From NCBI GenBank assembly GCA_017403065.1, contig JAFQOT010000012.1, positions 1-64,000 of the forward strand: a stretch of 64,000 bases of DNA, written 5' to 3'. This DNA is from Clostridia bacterium (GTDB taxonomy: Bacteria > Bacillota > Clostridia > Oscillospirales > Acutalibacteraceae). The position numbers and the translations under genes were made by a program. This document shows positions 7,509-15,600 of this stretch, in pieces; positions within the stretch are counted from its first letter, which is position 1, and the number at the start of each line of letters is the position of its first letter. Under the pieces are notes generated by a model. It was not told the origin of the DNA, did no database searches, and saw only the letters and a list, made by a program, of their open reading frames with translations.

Positions 7509-9014
7509 ATGAACAAGTTTTCAAAACTCGTGGGTTTCGACCCCGTGGCAAAGCAAACAAGCGTCAGAACTGAGTTTGTAGCAGGTATAGTCACCTTTCT
7601 TGCTATGGCTTACATTTTGACCGTAAACCCCACCCAAATCGTTGGCGCAGGCAGTCCATACTGGGCATCTGTATTTATCGCAACCGCTTTGGGAGCAATC
7701 ATCGGTACACTTTTAATGGCATTTCTTGCTAAAATGCCACTGGCTCAGGCTTCAGGTATGGGTCTTAACTCTATGCTTGGCGGTATTATCGGCGGATGGG
7801 GCGGCTATGGCGCAGCCTTTACTCCCGGTCAGGCTTTTATGCTGGTTTTAATATCAGGTCTTCTGTTCCTTCTTTTATCACTTATTAAGGTAAAGGGTAA
7901 GACCTTCCGCGAACTCGTGTTTGACGGTATGCCCGTTGCTGTAAGAGGAGCTATTTCTGTAGGTATCGGTCTGTTTATCGCTTACATCGGCTTCCAGAAT
8001 GCAGGTATAATTGTTCACAACGGCTTTACTCAAGTTGGTTTGGTTGACTTTACCAACTGGGGCGAGCAGGCAGTTAATGCCCTTGTTCCTCCATCAAATG
8101 CCGCAAGAACTGCAGCTGTTGCTTTTTCCGGCCTATTCTTTATAGCTATACTTGACAAGCTTAAGGTTAAAGGCTCGGTTATTTTTGGTATCCTTGGCGC
8201 TACTTTAATCGGTATCCCTCTCGGAGTTACCAATCTAAGCATTCTTGCCGGCAATGGCGACATTTCTTGGAAATTCTGGGAAAACTTCGCTAACTTCTTT
8301 ACCGGTGAAAACAGCGTATTCTTCTCTTTTGTTGATGTTTTCAAAACAGGTATTATGCCTAACGGAGTTTCTATATTCACAATAATAATGATTATCATAA
8401 CTTTATGTATGATAGATATGTTTGATACTATGGGAACCATCGTTGGTTGCTGCGGCGGTAACAGAGTCCTTTCTGATGAGAATAACAAGCCTCACAACTA
8501 CGGTAAAATTATGCTAAGCGATGCTGTGGCTACCTGTACAGGCGCTATGCTTGGTACCTCTACTGTTACTACCTTTGTTGAGTCTGGCGCAGGCGTATCA
8601 GCAGGCGGCAGGACAGGTCTTACCGCCTTCAGTACTGCTTGTATGTTCTTCCTTTCTATGTTTGCTCTTCCTCTGTTTGCTGCTATTCCATCTGCTGCTG
8701 CGGCATCTGCTCTCATTTACGTAGGTGTTTTAATGATGAAGAACAACTTAAAGAGCATTGACTTCGGTAACGCTATCAGCTCAACCTCTGCTTTCCTTAC
8801 CATTACTGTAATGGTTCTTTCATACTCTATCACAAAGGGTATCGGTATCGGTCTTCTTTCCTATACTGTTATGTCTGTTATTGTATATTTAGTAGAGCTT
8901 ATTAAATATGCTATAAACAAGAAAGAAAAGCCCGTTTGGAACGTTTCTGCAGTTACAATTATTGTATCCCTTCTCTTCTGCGTATACTTCTTTGTTCCTG
9001 CAACATTGTTCTAA
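7509..9014 (+). CDS. NCS2 adenine/guanine/hypoxanthine permease (AzgA/PbuG type)
   Basis: Purine base importer in the cell membrane. The opening (KLVGFDPVAKQTSVRTEFVA, then GIVTFLAMAYILTVNP) is the signature of the AzgA/PbuG branch of NCS2, distinct from the UraA branch upstream. QASGMGLNSML near residue 80 and FDTMGTIVGCCG near residue 300 are the conserved helix-1/3 and helix-8 motifs, and TSTVTTFVESGAGVSAGGRT is the highly conserved substrate-site stretch. About 12-14 hydrophobic helices over 501 residues, normal for the family. AGGAGG stands 6 bases before the ATG. It has its own promoter and terminator, so it is monocistronic. Which purine it prefers cannot be told. Confidence 0.88.
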   Translation: MNKFSKLVGFDPVAKQTSVRTEFVAGIVTFLAMAYILTVNPTQIVGAGSPYWASVFIATALGAIIGTLLMAFLAKMPLAQASGMGLNSMLGGIIGGWGGYGAAFTPGQAFMLVLISGLLFLLLSLIKVKGKTFRELVFDGMPVAVRGAISVGIGLFIAYIGFQNAGIIVHNGFTQVGLVDFTNWGEQAVNALVPPSNAARTAAVAFSGLFFIAILDKLKVKGSVIFGILGATLIGIPLGVTNLSILAGNGDISWKFWENFANFFTGENSVFFSFVDVFKTGIMPNGVSIFTIIMIIITLCMIDMFDTMGTIVGCCGGNRVLSDENNKPHNYGKIMLSDAVATCTGAMLGTSTVTTFVESGAGVSAGGRTGLTAFSTACMFFLSMFALPLFAAIPSAAAASALIYVGVLMMKNNLKSIDFGNAISSTSAFLTITVMVLSYSITKGIGIGLLSYTVMSVIVYLVELIKYAINKKEKPVWNVSAVTIIVSLLFCVYFFVPATLF

Positions 9015-9064
9015 TTTAACATTTTAATACAAAATGCTTTTAGCATAGACCTACGCATATCTAC

Positions 9065-9104
9065 AAAAAGGTAAGGCTCTTTTTAAAAGAACCTTACCTT
9101 TTTT
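9065..9104 (+). terminator. intrinsic terminator after the purine permease
   Basis: AAAGGTAAGG (9067-9076) pairs with CCTTACCTTT (9092-9101) around an AT-rich inner stem, then a T run. Confidence 0.8.
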
Positions 9105-9153
9105 CTGTACTTGTAAAAATAATATAATACGGTTATTTTCGTTTAAATAAGCC

Positions 9154-9182
9154 TTGCTATTATTGTCGCGCTTTGTTATAAT
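9154..9182 (+). promoter_or_regulatory. promoter of the SGNH hydrolase gene
   Basis: TTGCTA, 17-base spacer, TATAAT with a TGT extension. Transcription would start near 9189, giving a leader of about 80 bases that consists almost entirely of hairpins. Confidence 0.65.
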
Positions 9183-9199
9183 TAGATAGGTTAGGCGAA

Positions 9200-9259
9200 A
9201 CAAAATCTTTGATTTTGTCACAAATTTTATTGAAAATTTGTCCTTTCCCATTGAAAGGA
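9200..9259 (+). repeat. three consecutive hairpins in the leader of the SGNH hydrolase gene
   Basis: Perfect palindromes 9200-9218 (8-bp stem, TTT loop), 9220-9241 (9-bp stem, ATTG loop), and 9241-9259 (TCCTTTC with GAAAGGA, 7-bp stem). The last one buries the ribosome-binding site GAAAGGAG of the following gene in its right arm. The first two recur almost unchanged at 10446-10487. Confidence 0.65.
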
Positions 9260-9267
9260 GTATCATT

Positions 9268-10056
9268 ATGGACTGGGAAAAAGAACTTTATGACCAAAAC
9301 GAAAAACCGCTTGACAGATTAGTCGACGGTTATAGCCACACCAGTATTTTCAGAAAAATTGCCTTCGTAGGTGACAGTCTTTCTTCAGGAGAATTTCAGG
9401 TTTTAAATGCTGAAAATAAATACACCTATCACGATTTGTATGAATACTCTTGGGGACAGTATATCGCCAGAAAAAACGGTCTTACAGCCTATAACTTTTC
9501 TAAAGGCGGAATGACCGCAAAAGAATATATTGAAAGCTTTGCCGAAAAAAGAGATTTTTGGGACAAAGAAAAAGCCTGTCAGGCATACGTTATCGCCTTA
9601 GGTGTTAATGATATTTACAACAGAGGAATGGAAATCGGCAGTTTAGAGGATATTGATGCTACAGATTACCGAAAAAATAAACCTACCTTTATAGGTAATT
9701 ATGCCGCAATTATCAGCCACTATAAAGAAATCAGCCCAGATGCAAAATTCTTTTTTGTATCCTTTCCAAATACTACAAAACGCAATAAAGACGAAAGAAC
9801 CCACACTGTTATAAAAAGATTGTACGAGCTTGCGGAATATTTTGATAATTCCTATGTTATAGACCTTTATAAATACGGTCCTTTATATGACGATAAATTT
9901 GCGGAAAAGTTTTACCTTCACGGTCATATGAACCCAAGCGGATATATTCTTACCGCAAGAATTATTGATTCTTACATTGATTATATAGTACGGCATAATC
10001 CTGATGATTTCAGGTATGCAGGCCTTATCAATTCAGGAATCGAATATGAACGCTGA
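9268..10056 (+). CDS. SGNH/GDSL-type hydrolase
   Basis: Probable esterase or lipase-like hydrolase. FVGDSLSSGEF near residue 30 is block I with the nucleophilic serine (GDS), NFSKGGMT is block II with the oxyanion glycine, ALGVNDIY is block III with the GxND asparagine, and HGHMNPSGY near the C-terminus supplies the catalytic histidine of block V. The start at 9268 is set by the GAAAGGAG site 6 bases before it. There is no signal peptide, so the enzyme is likely cytoplasmic; substrate unknown. It is transcribed alone, downstream of a hairpin-rich leader that hides its ribosome-binding site. Confidence 0.82.
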   Translation: MDWEKELYDQNEKPLDRLVDGYSHTSIFRKIAFVGDSLSSGEFQVLNAENKYTYHDLYEYSWGQYIARKNGLTAYNFSKGGMTAKEYIESFAEKRDFWDKEKACQAYVIALGVNDIYNRGMEIGSLEDIDATDYRKNKPTFIGNYAAIISHYKEISPDAKFFFVSFPNTTKRNKDERTHTVIKRLYELAEYFDNSYVIDLYKYGPLYDDKFAEKFYLHGHMNPSGYILTARIIDSYIDYIVRHNPDDFRYAGLINSGIEYER

Positions 10057-10077
10057 TTCTACAATTTCCACTTTTTC

Positions 10078-10106
10078 TTGACAAAGTTTATAAATACGTG
10101 TATACT
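10078..10106 (+). promoter_or_regulatory. orphan consensus promoter facing tRNA-Thr
   Basis: TTGACA, 17-base spacer, TATACT: one of the best vegetative promoters in the window, but no plus-strand gene follows. The transcript would begin near 10112, pass a hairpin at 10160-10199 and run antisense into the tRNA gene. Confidence 0.55.
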
Positions 10107-10154
10107 TTAAGTGGCGAGAAAATGACATTTTTAACCATCAGATAACTAAAAATA

Positions 10155-10199
10155 TAAAAAATCGCTGCCAAATATGCTATTGCAAATCTGGCAGCGATT
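10155..10199 (-). terminator. terminator of tRNA-Thr
   Basis: An 11-bp stem (10160-10170 with 10189-10199) with a T run on the minus strand, 5 bases after the tRNA end. Read on the plus strand it lacks a T run. Confidence 0.8.
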
Positions 10200-10203
10200 A
10201 CTT

Positions 10204-10279
10204 TGGAGCTGAAGATGGGACTCGAACCCACGACCTGCTGATTACGAATCAGCTGCTCTACCAACTGAGCCACTCCAGC
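10204..10279 (-). tRNA. tRNA-Thr (anticodon CGU)
   Basis: On the minus strand the gene begins GCTGGAG and folds into a complete cloverleaf: acceptor GCTGGAG with CTTCAGC (one G-U pair), D-arm with GGCTCAGTTGGTAGAGC, anticodon stem around loop TTCGTAA (anticodon CGT in DNA), T-arm GTGGGTTCGAGTCCCAT, discriminator T, and an encoded CCA end. G1-C72, C2-G71 and G35-U36 are threonine identity elements. It decodes ACG. A terminator follows; a partial copy of the palindrome repeat lies just upstream. Confidence 0.95.
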
Positions 10280-10306
10280 ATAATAAATACTACAGTCATT
10301 AGAATT

Positions 10307-10410
10307 AAATGAGTGTCGTGCAAAATTAAATATTTTAATTTTGCCAAAGCCACTCTAAAAGTGGCTTGCCGAAACGCTTTTAAGCGTTTCGACTGACTAC
10401 AGTCATTATA
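10307..10410 (+). repeat. 104-bp direct repeat, copy A (four tandem palindromes)
   Basis: Differs from 10500-10603 by one base, in a loop. It contains four perfect hairpins in a row: an AT-rich 10-bp stem, an 8-bp stem (AAGCCACT), a 10-bp stem (CGAAACGCTT) and a 5-bp stem (GACTG). No reading frame of note. Confidence 0.85.
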
Positions 10411-10423
10411 ATTGAATAGGTCA

Positions 10424-10487
10424 GGCGAAACAATTCTGTTTCGCCACAAAATCTTTGATTTTGTTACAAATTTTATTCAAAATTTGT
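10424..10487 (+). repeat. three tandem palindromes between the 104-bp copies
   Basis: Perfect hairpins at 10424-10445 (GGCGAAACA stem, 9 bp), 10446-10464 (8 bp) and 10466-10487 (9 bp). The last two and the flanks match 9200-9241 upstream of the SGNH hydrolase. A TATAAT at 10407-10412 also parallels the one at 9177. Confidence 0.8.
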
Positions 10488-10499
10488 CCTTTTCCATTG

Positions 10500-10603
10500 A
10501 AATGAGTGTCGTGCAAAATTAAATACTTTAATTTTGCCAAAGCCACTCTAAAAGTGGCTTGCCGAAACGCTTTTAAGCGTTTCGACTGACTACAGTCATT
10601 ATA
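10500..10603 (+). repeat. 104-bp direct repeat, copy B
   Basis: Near-identical copy of 10307-10410, offset by 193 bp. Hairpins lie at 10514-10536, 10540-10560, 10563-10584 and 10584-10597. The whole stretch 10280-10655 holds no gene beyond these repeats. Confidence 0.85.
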
Positions 10604-10655
10604 ACAACTTACAAATATTAAGTCAAGTAAAAACAAAGTAGAATTGAGGGATAAT

Positions 10656-11051
10656 ATGGCAGACACAATTAACGCCCGTGTTGCCCGTTGCAGAAAATTA
10701 AGGGATATGACACAGGCTGACGTTGCAGAAAAGTTAGGAATGAAATGCAGCACCTATTCACAAATGGAGCGAAAAGGTAATATAAGCGCTCAGATGGTTT
10801 TGCATTTGGCAAATATTTTCGAGATTGAACCTGACGTTATTTTGTACGGTGAAAATATGCCTTTGCGACCCACCGTTGTTGCCGATCCAATACTACCGCA
10901 ACCCGAACCAAAACACCCCATACACGTTGACCCACCTTTAATTCTTACCGACAGGGAAACAAACATAATTAGAATTATACGTAATCTCAGTAAGGATAAA
11001 AAGGAAGAAGCTATAAGTTATATTTTATCTTTACACAACAATAAAAAATAA
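10656..11051 (+). CDS. XRE-family transcriptional regulator, 131 aa
   Basis: A Cro/C1-type HTH fills residues about 5-65: RVARCRKLRDMTQADVAEKL, then STYSQMERKGNISAQMVLHL and FEIEPDVILYG. The second half is a proline-rich linker (about residues 70-95) and a short charged helix (ETNIIRIIRNLSKDKKEEAI), probably for dimerisation. The ATG at 10656 has GAGGG 6 bases before it, whereas an upstream in-frame TTG does not. It stands alone between the palindrome array and a terminator, so it may regulate itself; targets are unknown. Confidence 0.8.
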   Translation: MADTINARVARCRKLRDMTQADVAEKLGMKCSTYSQMERKGNISAQMVLHLANIFEIEPDVILYGENMPLRPTVVADPILPQPEPKHPIHVDPPLILTDRETNIIRIIRNLSKDKKEEAISYILSLHNNKK

Positions 11052-11058
11052 GCTTTAT

Positions 11059-11090
11059 ACTCTGCCATTATACTTGGCAGAGTTTTTTTA
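11059..11090 (+). terminator. intrinsic terminator after the XRE gene
   Basis: ACTCTGCCA (11059-11067) pairs with TGGCAGAGT (11075-11083), followed by TTTTTTAT. Confidence 0.88.
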
Positions 11091-11188
11091 TATCTAAAAT
11101 ATAATTTTGGGAATAAAATACCTCACGGATTTTATTCAAATTATTGATTTTTTCTTTGATTTGTTATATATTTATATTAGGTGAAATT

Positions 11189-11887
11189 ATGAATATTTTA
11201 AAAATCTTGGAAAGCGGTCCTGTGATAAACTTTTTTACGGTTATTATAGGCACAGCTATAGGCCTGCTAATAAAAAAAGGTATTCCAAATCGAGTGCGGA
11301 CAACCCTTATGACCGCAATGGCGCTTTGCGTACTTTACATAGGTGTTACAGGGTTGTTTCAGGAAGATGTAAACATTTTGGCTATTATTTTTTGCTCTGC
11401 ATCAGGCGCGGTAATAGGCGAGCTTATTGATTTGGACAAAATGATAAACAATTTAGGTTTAAAGCTTGAAAGCTCATTTAAAAATAAATACGGCAAGATA
11501 GCTGAGGGCTTTATAGCTGCCACCCTGCTTTTCTGTGTGGGCGCTATGACAGTTGTCGGCTCAGTAGAGGCAGGAATAAAGGGTGATAATTCTACCCTTT
11601 ATTCAAAATCGGTTATTGACTGTGTTACCTCTCTTTGCCTTGCGTCAAGCCTTGGTATAGGGGTTGTCTTTTCTGCATTCTCGGTTTTAGCTATTGAGGG
11701 TGGCATCGCCCTTTTGGCTAACTTTATAGCCCCCGTTTTAAGTGACGCTTCAATAAATCATATGTCGGTAATAGGCTCACTTTTGATTATAGCTTTAAGC
11801 CTTAATATGCTTGGTATCACAAAAATTAAGGTTATGAATTACACCCCCGCATTGATTTTACCCTTATTACTATTTTTAAAGGTTTGA
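11189..11887 (+). CDS. DUF554 family membrane protein
   Basis: A 232-residue integral membrane protein with about seven hydrophobic helices. GTAIGLLIKKGIPNR near residue 25, SGAVIGELIDLD near residue 75 and FIAATLLFCVGAMTVVGSVE near residue 115 are conserved DUF554 stretches (YdfK/YqgA-like), a family suspected to be a small-molecule transporter or channel of unknown substrate. The start at 11189 follows an AGGTGA site; an upstream in-frame ATG would add an unlikely hydrophobic leader. The next gene begins 4 bases after the stop, so the two are co-transcribed. Confidence 0.85.
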   Translation: MNILKILESGPVINFFTVIIGTAIGLLIKKGIPNRVRTTLMTAMALCVLYIGVTGLFQEDVNILAIIFCSASGAVIGELIDLDKMINNLGLKLESSFKNKYGKIAEGFIAATLLFCVGAMTVVGSVEAGIKGDNSTLYSKSVIDCVTSLCLASSLGIGVVFSAFSVLAIEGGIALLANFIAPVLSDASINHMSVIGSLLIIALSLNMLGITKIKVMNYTPALILPLLLFLKV

Positions 11888-11891
11888 AAGT

Positions 11892-13190
11892 ATGAAAAAT
11901 AAAAGAAGTGCTCGTAAAAATTTAGTTTCATATATCGGTTTGTTCAGCTGGATTTTGGCTTTAGCTCTTATCTGCTTTATAGTGCTTACAGTTATTCCTC
12001 AAGGAAGCCAAAAAAAGCCTGAAGTCAACGCTTCAAAGCCCAAGGAAACCGTTTCTCAGTTTAAAGAAACCACCGCCACAGTAGTGAATATAGGCGATAT
12101 TATGGTTCACAGCCCTCAGCTTAAGGGCGCTTATGTAGCCTCAAAAGATGAATATGATTTCAGCCCGTTTTTCAAAGAGGTTTCACCCTATTTTAAAAAC
12201 AGTGATTTAGCTGTAGGTAATTTAGAGGTCACCTTTGGCGGAAGCGAATGGGGTAAATATACAGGTTATCCTGCATTTAACTGCCCTGACAGCCTTGCAG
12301 ACGCTATTAAAAATTCTGGACTGAATCTTCTTTTGACAGCCAACAACCATAGCTATGACACAGGCTTTCACGGATTAAAAAGAACAGTAAATGTTTTAAA
12401 ATCAAGACAGCTTGATTTTGTAGGTACTAAAGAAACCCTTCAAGACCCATCATATCTTGTAAAAAATGTTAATAATATAAATATAGGAATAGCAGATTAT
12501 ACCTATGAAACCTCAGGCGAGCTGGCTGACAGAAAATATCTTAACGGAGCTATTATCAATAAAGAGGCGAATGATTATATCAATAGCTTTTCCTACGACA
12601 GAATTGAAGATTTCTTTGTCGACGCCAAAAACACGGTTGACTCAATGAAAAAAGACGGCGCAGAATACATTGTGTTTTATCTTCATTGGGGTAATGAATA
12701 CAAAACAAAAGAGAGTATCCATCAGCAAAGAATTGCCCAAAGACTGTGTGATATAGGTGTTGATATGATTATAGGCGGTCATCCCCACGTAATTGAGCCT
12801 ATCGACCTTTTAACCTCAAGCGACGGAAAGCATAATACCGTATGCCTTTATTCCCTCGGAAATGCCGTATCTAATCAAAGACAAGAAATTATGGACAGTT
12901 GTCCCACAGGTCATACAGAGGACGGTATGATTTTTGAATTTACATTAAAGAAAACCCAAAAAGGTGTTTCTCTGCATAGTATGGATTTGACTCCTACCTG
13001 GGTAAATAAATATGTAGGCGGCGGTGGCTGGCAATATACAATTTACCCGTTAGACAGTGAAATTGATTCAAAGCTTAGCGCACAGGCTTTAGAAAAAGCT
13101 AAAAAATCTTATGAACGTACAAAAGCAATTGTAGCCCAAGGACTTACCAAGTGCCAAGAGGCTATCGGTTGTGAAATAACCTTTAAATAG
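11892..13190 (+). CDS. CapA-family (poly-gamma-glutamate synthesis type) metallophosphoesterase-like protein
   Basis: Residues 15-40 are a hydrophobic signal anchor after a basic N-terminus, so the 432-residue protein faces outside. The CapA (PGA_cap) domain spans about residues 58-350: VVNIGDIMVHSP, AVGNLEVTFGG, LLTANNHSYDTG, YIVFYLHWGNEY and GGHPHVIEP carry the conserved Asp, Asn and His residues of the dinuclear metallophosphoesterase fold. CapB/PgsB and CapC/PgsC partners are absent nearby, so poly-gamma-glutamate capsule formation cannot be concluded; lone CapA-like proteins are common in Clostridia. It follows the DUF554 gene by 4 bases and precedes the phosphohexomutase by 11 bases. 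Confidence 0.82.
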   Translation: MKNKRSARKNLVSYIGLFSWILALALICFIVLTVIPQGSQKKPEVNASKPKETVSQFKETTATVVNIGDIMVHSPQLKGAYVASKDEYDFSPFFKEVSPYFKNSDLAVGNLEVTFGGSEWGKYTGYPAFNCPDSLADAIKNSGLNLLLTANNHSYDTGFHGLKRTVNVLKSRQLDFVGTKETLQDPSYLVKNVNNINIGIADYTYETSGELADRKYLNGAIINKEANDYINSFSYDRIEDFFVDAKNTVDSMKKDGAEYIVFYLHWGNEYKTKESIHQQRIAQRLCDIGVDMIIGGHPHVIEPIDLLTSSDGKHNTVCLYSLGNAVSNQRQEIMDSCPTGHTEDGMIFEFTLKKTQKGVSLHSMDLTPTWVNKYVGGGGWQYTIYPLDSEIDSKLSAQALEKAKKSYERTKAIVAQGLTKCQEAIGCEITFK

Positions 13191-13201
13191 GAGGTCATCA
13201 A

Positions 13202-14911
13202 ATGATTAAGGAAAAATACGAGCTGTGGTGTCAAAAAGCAATCGGCGACCCCGACCTTATAAGTGAGCTTAAGGAAATGAAGGGAAATGATGAGCTTATT
13301 TCCGAAGCCTTTTACAAGGATTTGGAATTCGGTACTGCGGGTCTTAGAGGAGTTATAGGAGCGGGTACCAACCGACTTAACATATACACTGTTGGTAAAG
13401 CCACTCAGGGTCTTGCTTCTTATGTTAATTCTAAAACTAAAAACGGCAGTGTTGCAATAGCCTATGACAGCCGTATAAAATCCGACATTTTTGCTAAAAT
13501 TTCGGCTCAGATTTTGGCGGCAAACGGAATTAAGGTTTATCTTTACAAAGAGCTTATGCCCACACCTATGCTTTCCTTTGCGGTGCGTCACTTTAAATGC
13601 GACGCAGGTATTGTTATAACCGCAAGCCATAATCCCGCTAAATATAACGGTTACAAAGCGTACGGACCTGACGGCTGCCAGTTAGGACCTGAGGCTGCAG
13701 AATATGTTCTTTCAATAATGAATCAGGTAGACACCTTTACAGGCGTTAAAACAATGGATTTTGACCTTGCTGTAACCAAAGGAATGATTGAATACATTTC
13801 TTGTGATGCTATAAACACATATTTAAGCCTTGTAGAAGATACCCGCGTTTCAAAGGACCTTGACCTTTCTGATTTAAAGGTTGTATATACCCCATTACAC
13901 GGCGCAGGTAACAAACCTGTACGCGCTGTGCTTGACCGTATAGGCGTTAAACAGCTTCACGTAGTAGCTGAACAGGAAAAGCCTGACGGCAACTTCCCTA
14001 CCGCTCCATATCCCAACCCTGAAATTCGCCAGGCATTTGAATGTGCATTAAAATTAGCCCAGACTGTAAAGCCTGACCTGTTGCTTGCAACCGACCCTGA
14101 CTCTGACCGCGTAGGTATCGCCATACCAAATGGTGAAGAATACAGACTTTTCTCAGGCAACGAGGTAGGCGCATTACTGCTTAACTATGTTTTATCTGTA
14201 AGATATGAAAATAAAACCTTACCCGAAAATCCCGTTGCAGTTAAAACCATAGTTTCAACCGAAATCTGCAATAAAATCGCCCAAAAATACGGCTGTGATT
14301 TAAAAAATGTTCTCACCGGCTTTAAATTTATCGGCGAACAGGTATTATTGCTTGAAGAGATAGGTCAAGAGGACCGATTTGTATTCGGCTTTGAAGAAAG
14401 CTACGGCTATTTATCAGGCAGCTTTGTAAGAGATAAGGATGCTGTTATAGCCTCTATGCTTATATGCGAAATGACCGCTTACTATAAATCCAAGGGCAAG
14501 AATCTTATTGAGGTACTAAATGACCTTTATGAAGAATTTGGATATTATTACAGTGTTCAAAAAAGCTTTACCTTTGAGGGTCAGTCGGGTATGAAGCATA
14601 TAAAAAGTCTTATGGCACAGCTTCACGAAAATGCTCCCGATGAAATCGATGGTAAAAAAGTAAATGTTATTAAAGATTACGAAACCTCAGTCAGCCGTAA
14701 CCTGATTACAGGCGAAACCGACACAATAAATCTTCCTAAATCAAACGTTGTTTGCTTTGAATTTTCTGACGGCAGCTCATTTATAGTTCGCCCTTCAGGA
14801 ACAGAACCTAAAATTAAGCTTTATATCAGTGCCTTAGGCACAGATGATAAAACCGCTTCACAAAAGGTTGAAGAGCTAACAAACGCAGGTATTAAGCTTT
14901 TAGGTTTATAA
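13202..14911 (+). CDS. phospho-sugar mutase (phosphoglucomutase/phosphomannomutase)
   Basis: Interconverts hexose 1- and 6-phosphates, supplying glucose 1-phosphate for polysaccharide and sugar nucleotide synthesis. Diagnostic blocks of the alpha-D-phosphohexomutase family are all present: VITASHNPAKYNGYK (phosphoserine loop, about residue 143), DPDSDRVG (Mg site, about residue 300), GFEESYGYL (sugar-specificity loop, about 400) and RPSGTEPKIK (phosphate-binding loop, about 535). The length of 569 residues matches the PgcA-type enzymes of Firmicutes. AGGAGG precedes the ATG. A bidirectional terminator follows. Confidence 0.93.
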   Translation: MIKEKYELWCQKAIGDPDLISELKEMKGNDELISEAFYKDLEFGTAGLRGVIGAGTNRLNIYTVGKATQGLASYVNSKTKNGSVAIAYDSRIKSDIFAKISAQILAANGIKVYLYKELMPTPMLSFAVRHFKCDAGIVITASHNPAKYNGYKAYGPDGCQLGPEAAEYVLSIMNQVDTFTGVKTMDFDLAVTKGMIEYISCDAINTYLSLVEDTRVSKDLDLSDLKVVYTPLHGAGNKPVRAVLDRIGVKQLHVVAEQEKPDGNFPTAPYPNPEIRQAFECALKLAQTVKPDLLLATDPDSDRVGIAIPNGEEYRLFSGNEVGALLLNYVLSVRYENKTLPENPVAVKTIVSTEICNKIAQKYGCDLKNVLTGFKFIGEQVLLLEEIGQEDRFVFGFEESYGYLSGSFVRDKDAVIASMLICEMTAYYKSKGKNLIEVLNDLYEEFGYYYSVQKSFTFEGQSGMKHIKSLMAQLHENAPDEIDGKKVNVIKDYETSVSRNLITGETDTINLPKSNVVCFEFSDGSSFIVRPSGTEPKIKLYISALGTDDKTASQKVEELTNAGIKLLGL

Positions 14912-14917
14912 AAAATA

Positions 14918-14954
14918 AAAATCGCCATAGATTTAATAAATCTATGGCGATTTT
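14918..14954. terminator. bidirectional terminator between convergent units
   Basis: AAAATCGCCATAGATTT on the left pairs with its complement ending 14954 across a short AT loop, with A and T runs on both sides. It serves the mutase on the plus strand and the DUF2344 gene on the minus strand. Confidence 0.85.
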
Positions 14955-14955
14955 G

Positions 14956-15600
14956 TTATATAAAGGGGTTTCCTTGCTTATCTAAAATTGAAGTTCTGGT
15001 TACTGTGTAAAAAACAGGCTCTAAACCAAAAATTTCGAAAAAAGCGTCCATCACAAGAGCGGGATTAAGATTATCCTCACTACCTGCAACCAGCTGTAAC
15101 GTAAGGGTATTATCCCCTACACAGCAAGCTTTAATTTTTGGCATTATGTCAACCTTTTTTACCTTTCCTTTTTTACCTTTCTTTTCAACCGTTACCGATT
15201 CTTTACTAAAAAAGTCGGCAAATAAGCTTTTTAAATCACAATTTATTTCATCAAAAGCTAAAACATAATCGGCAAAACCGATTTCTTTTGTAGGCTTTAC
15301 AGGGTTGGTAGCCTTAATAATTTCAATATCAGGAGGGCAAACCGCCTGTAACGAAGCTAAAACCTTGTCCAAGGGATATTCATCATCTATAATACGAATA
15401 TCCATCACTTCATTAGTTCCCTCATAGCCTAAAGATAAGGGCAATGCAAAATTCATATAAATATGACGGTTGAAGCCTTCGGTATACCAGATAGGTATTC
15501 CCGATTTTTTAATAAGACGGGACATAACCCTTGTCATATCCAAATGGGAAACAAATTTCATTCTGCCCATTTTTTTAAAGTAAATTCTAACGTTTTTCAA
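14956..15600 (-). CDS. TIGR03936/DUF2344 radical SAM-linked protein
   Basis: The family begins K-N-V-R-x-x-F-x-K-x-G; here KNVRIYFKKMGRMKFVSHLD appears right after a TTG codon at 15600, with GGGGAGGG 7 bases upstream, so I choose TTG over the in-frame ATG at 15618 that lies inside the ribosome-binding site. The 214-residue protein keeps the SHLDMTRVMSRLIKK and EGFNRHIYMNFALPLSLGYE blocks. Function is not established; it is always paired with the TIGR03960 radical SAM protein, sometimes fused. Here the two reading frames overlap by 14 bases, implying coupled translation. The usual neighbours rng and rplU are not present in this window. Confidence 0.85.
   Translation of the reverse strand: MKNVRIYFKKMGRMKFVSHLDMTRVMSRLIKKSGIPIWYTEGFNRHIYMNFALPLSLGYEGTNEVMDIRIIDDEYPLDKVLASLQAVCPPDIEIIKATNPVKPTKEIGFADYVLAFDEINCDLKSLFADFFSKESVTVEKKGKKGKVKKVDIMPKIKACCVGDNTLTLQLVAGSEDNLNPALVMDAFFEIFGLEPVFYTVTRTSILDKQGNPFI

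Noticed and set aside
10289-10603. CRISPR-like array
   Set aside because: The repeated units are dissimilar palindromes joined without unique spacers of constant length, and no cas gene is nearby.
10088-10753. Minus-strand open frames across the tRNA and the palindrome repeats
   Set aside because: They read through a tRNA gene and through hairpin repeats (the same peptide appears twice because the DNA is duplicated) and have no start signals.
11892-13190. Poly-gamma-glutamate capsule locus
   Set aside because: Only a CapA-like gene is present; no ligase CapB/PgsB or CapC is adjacent, and the neighbours are DUF554 and a sugar mutase.
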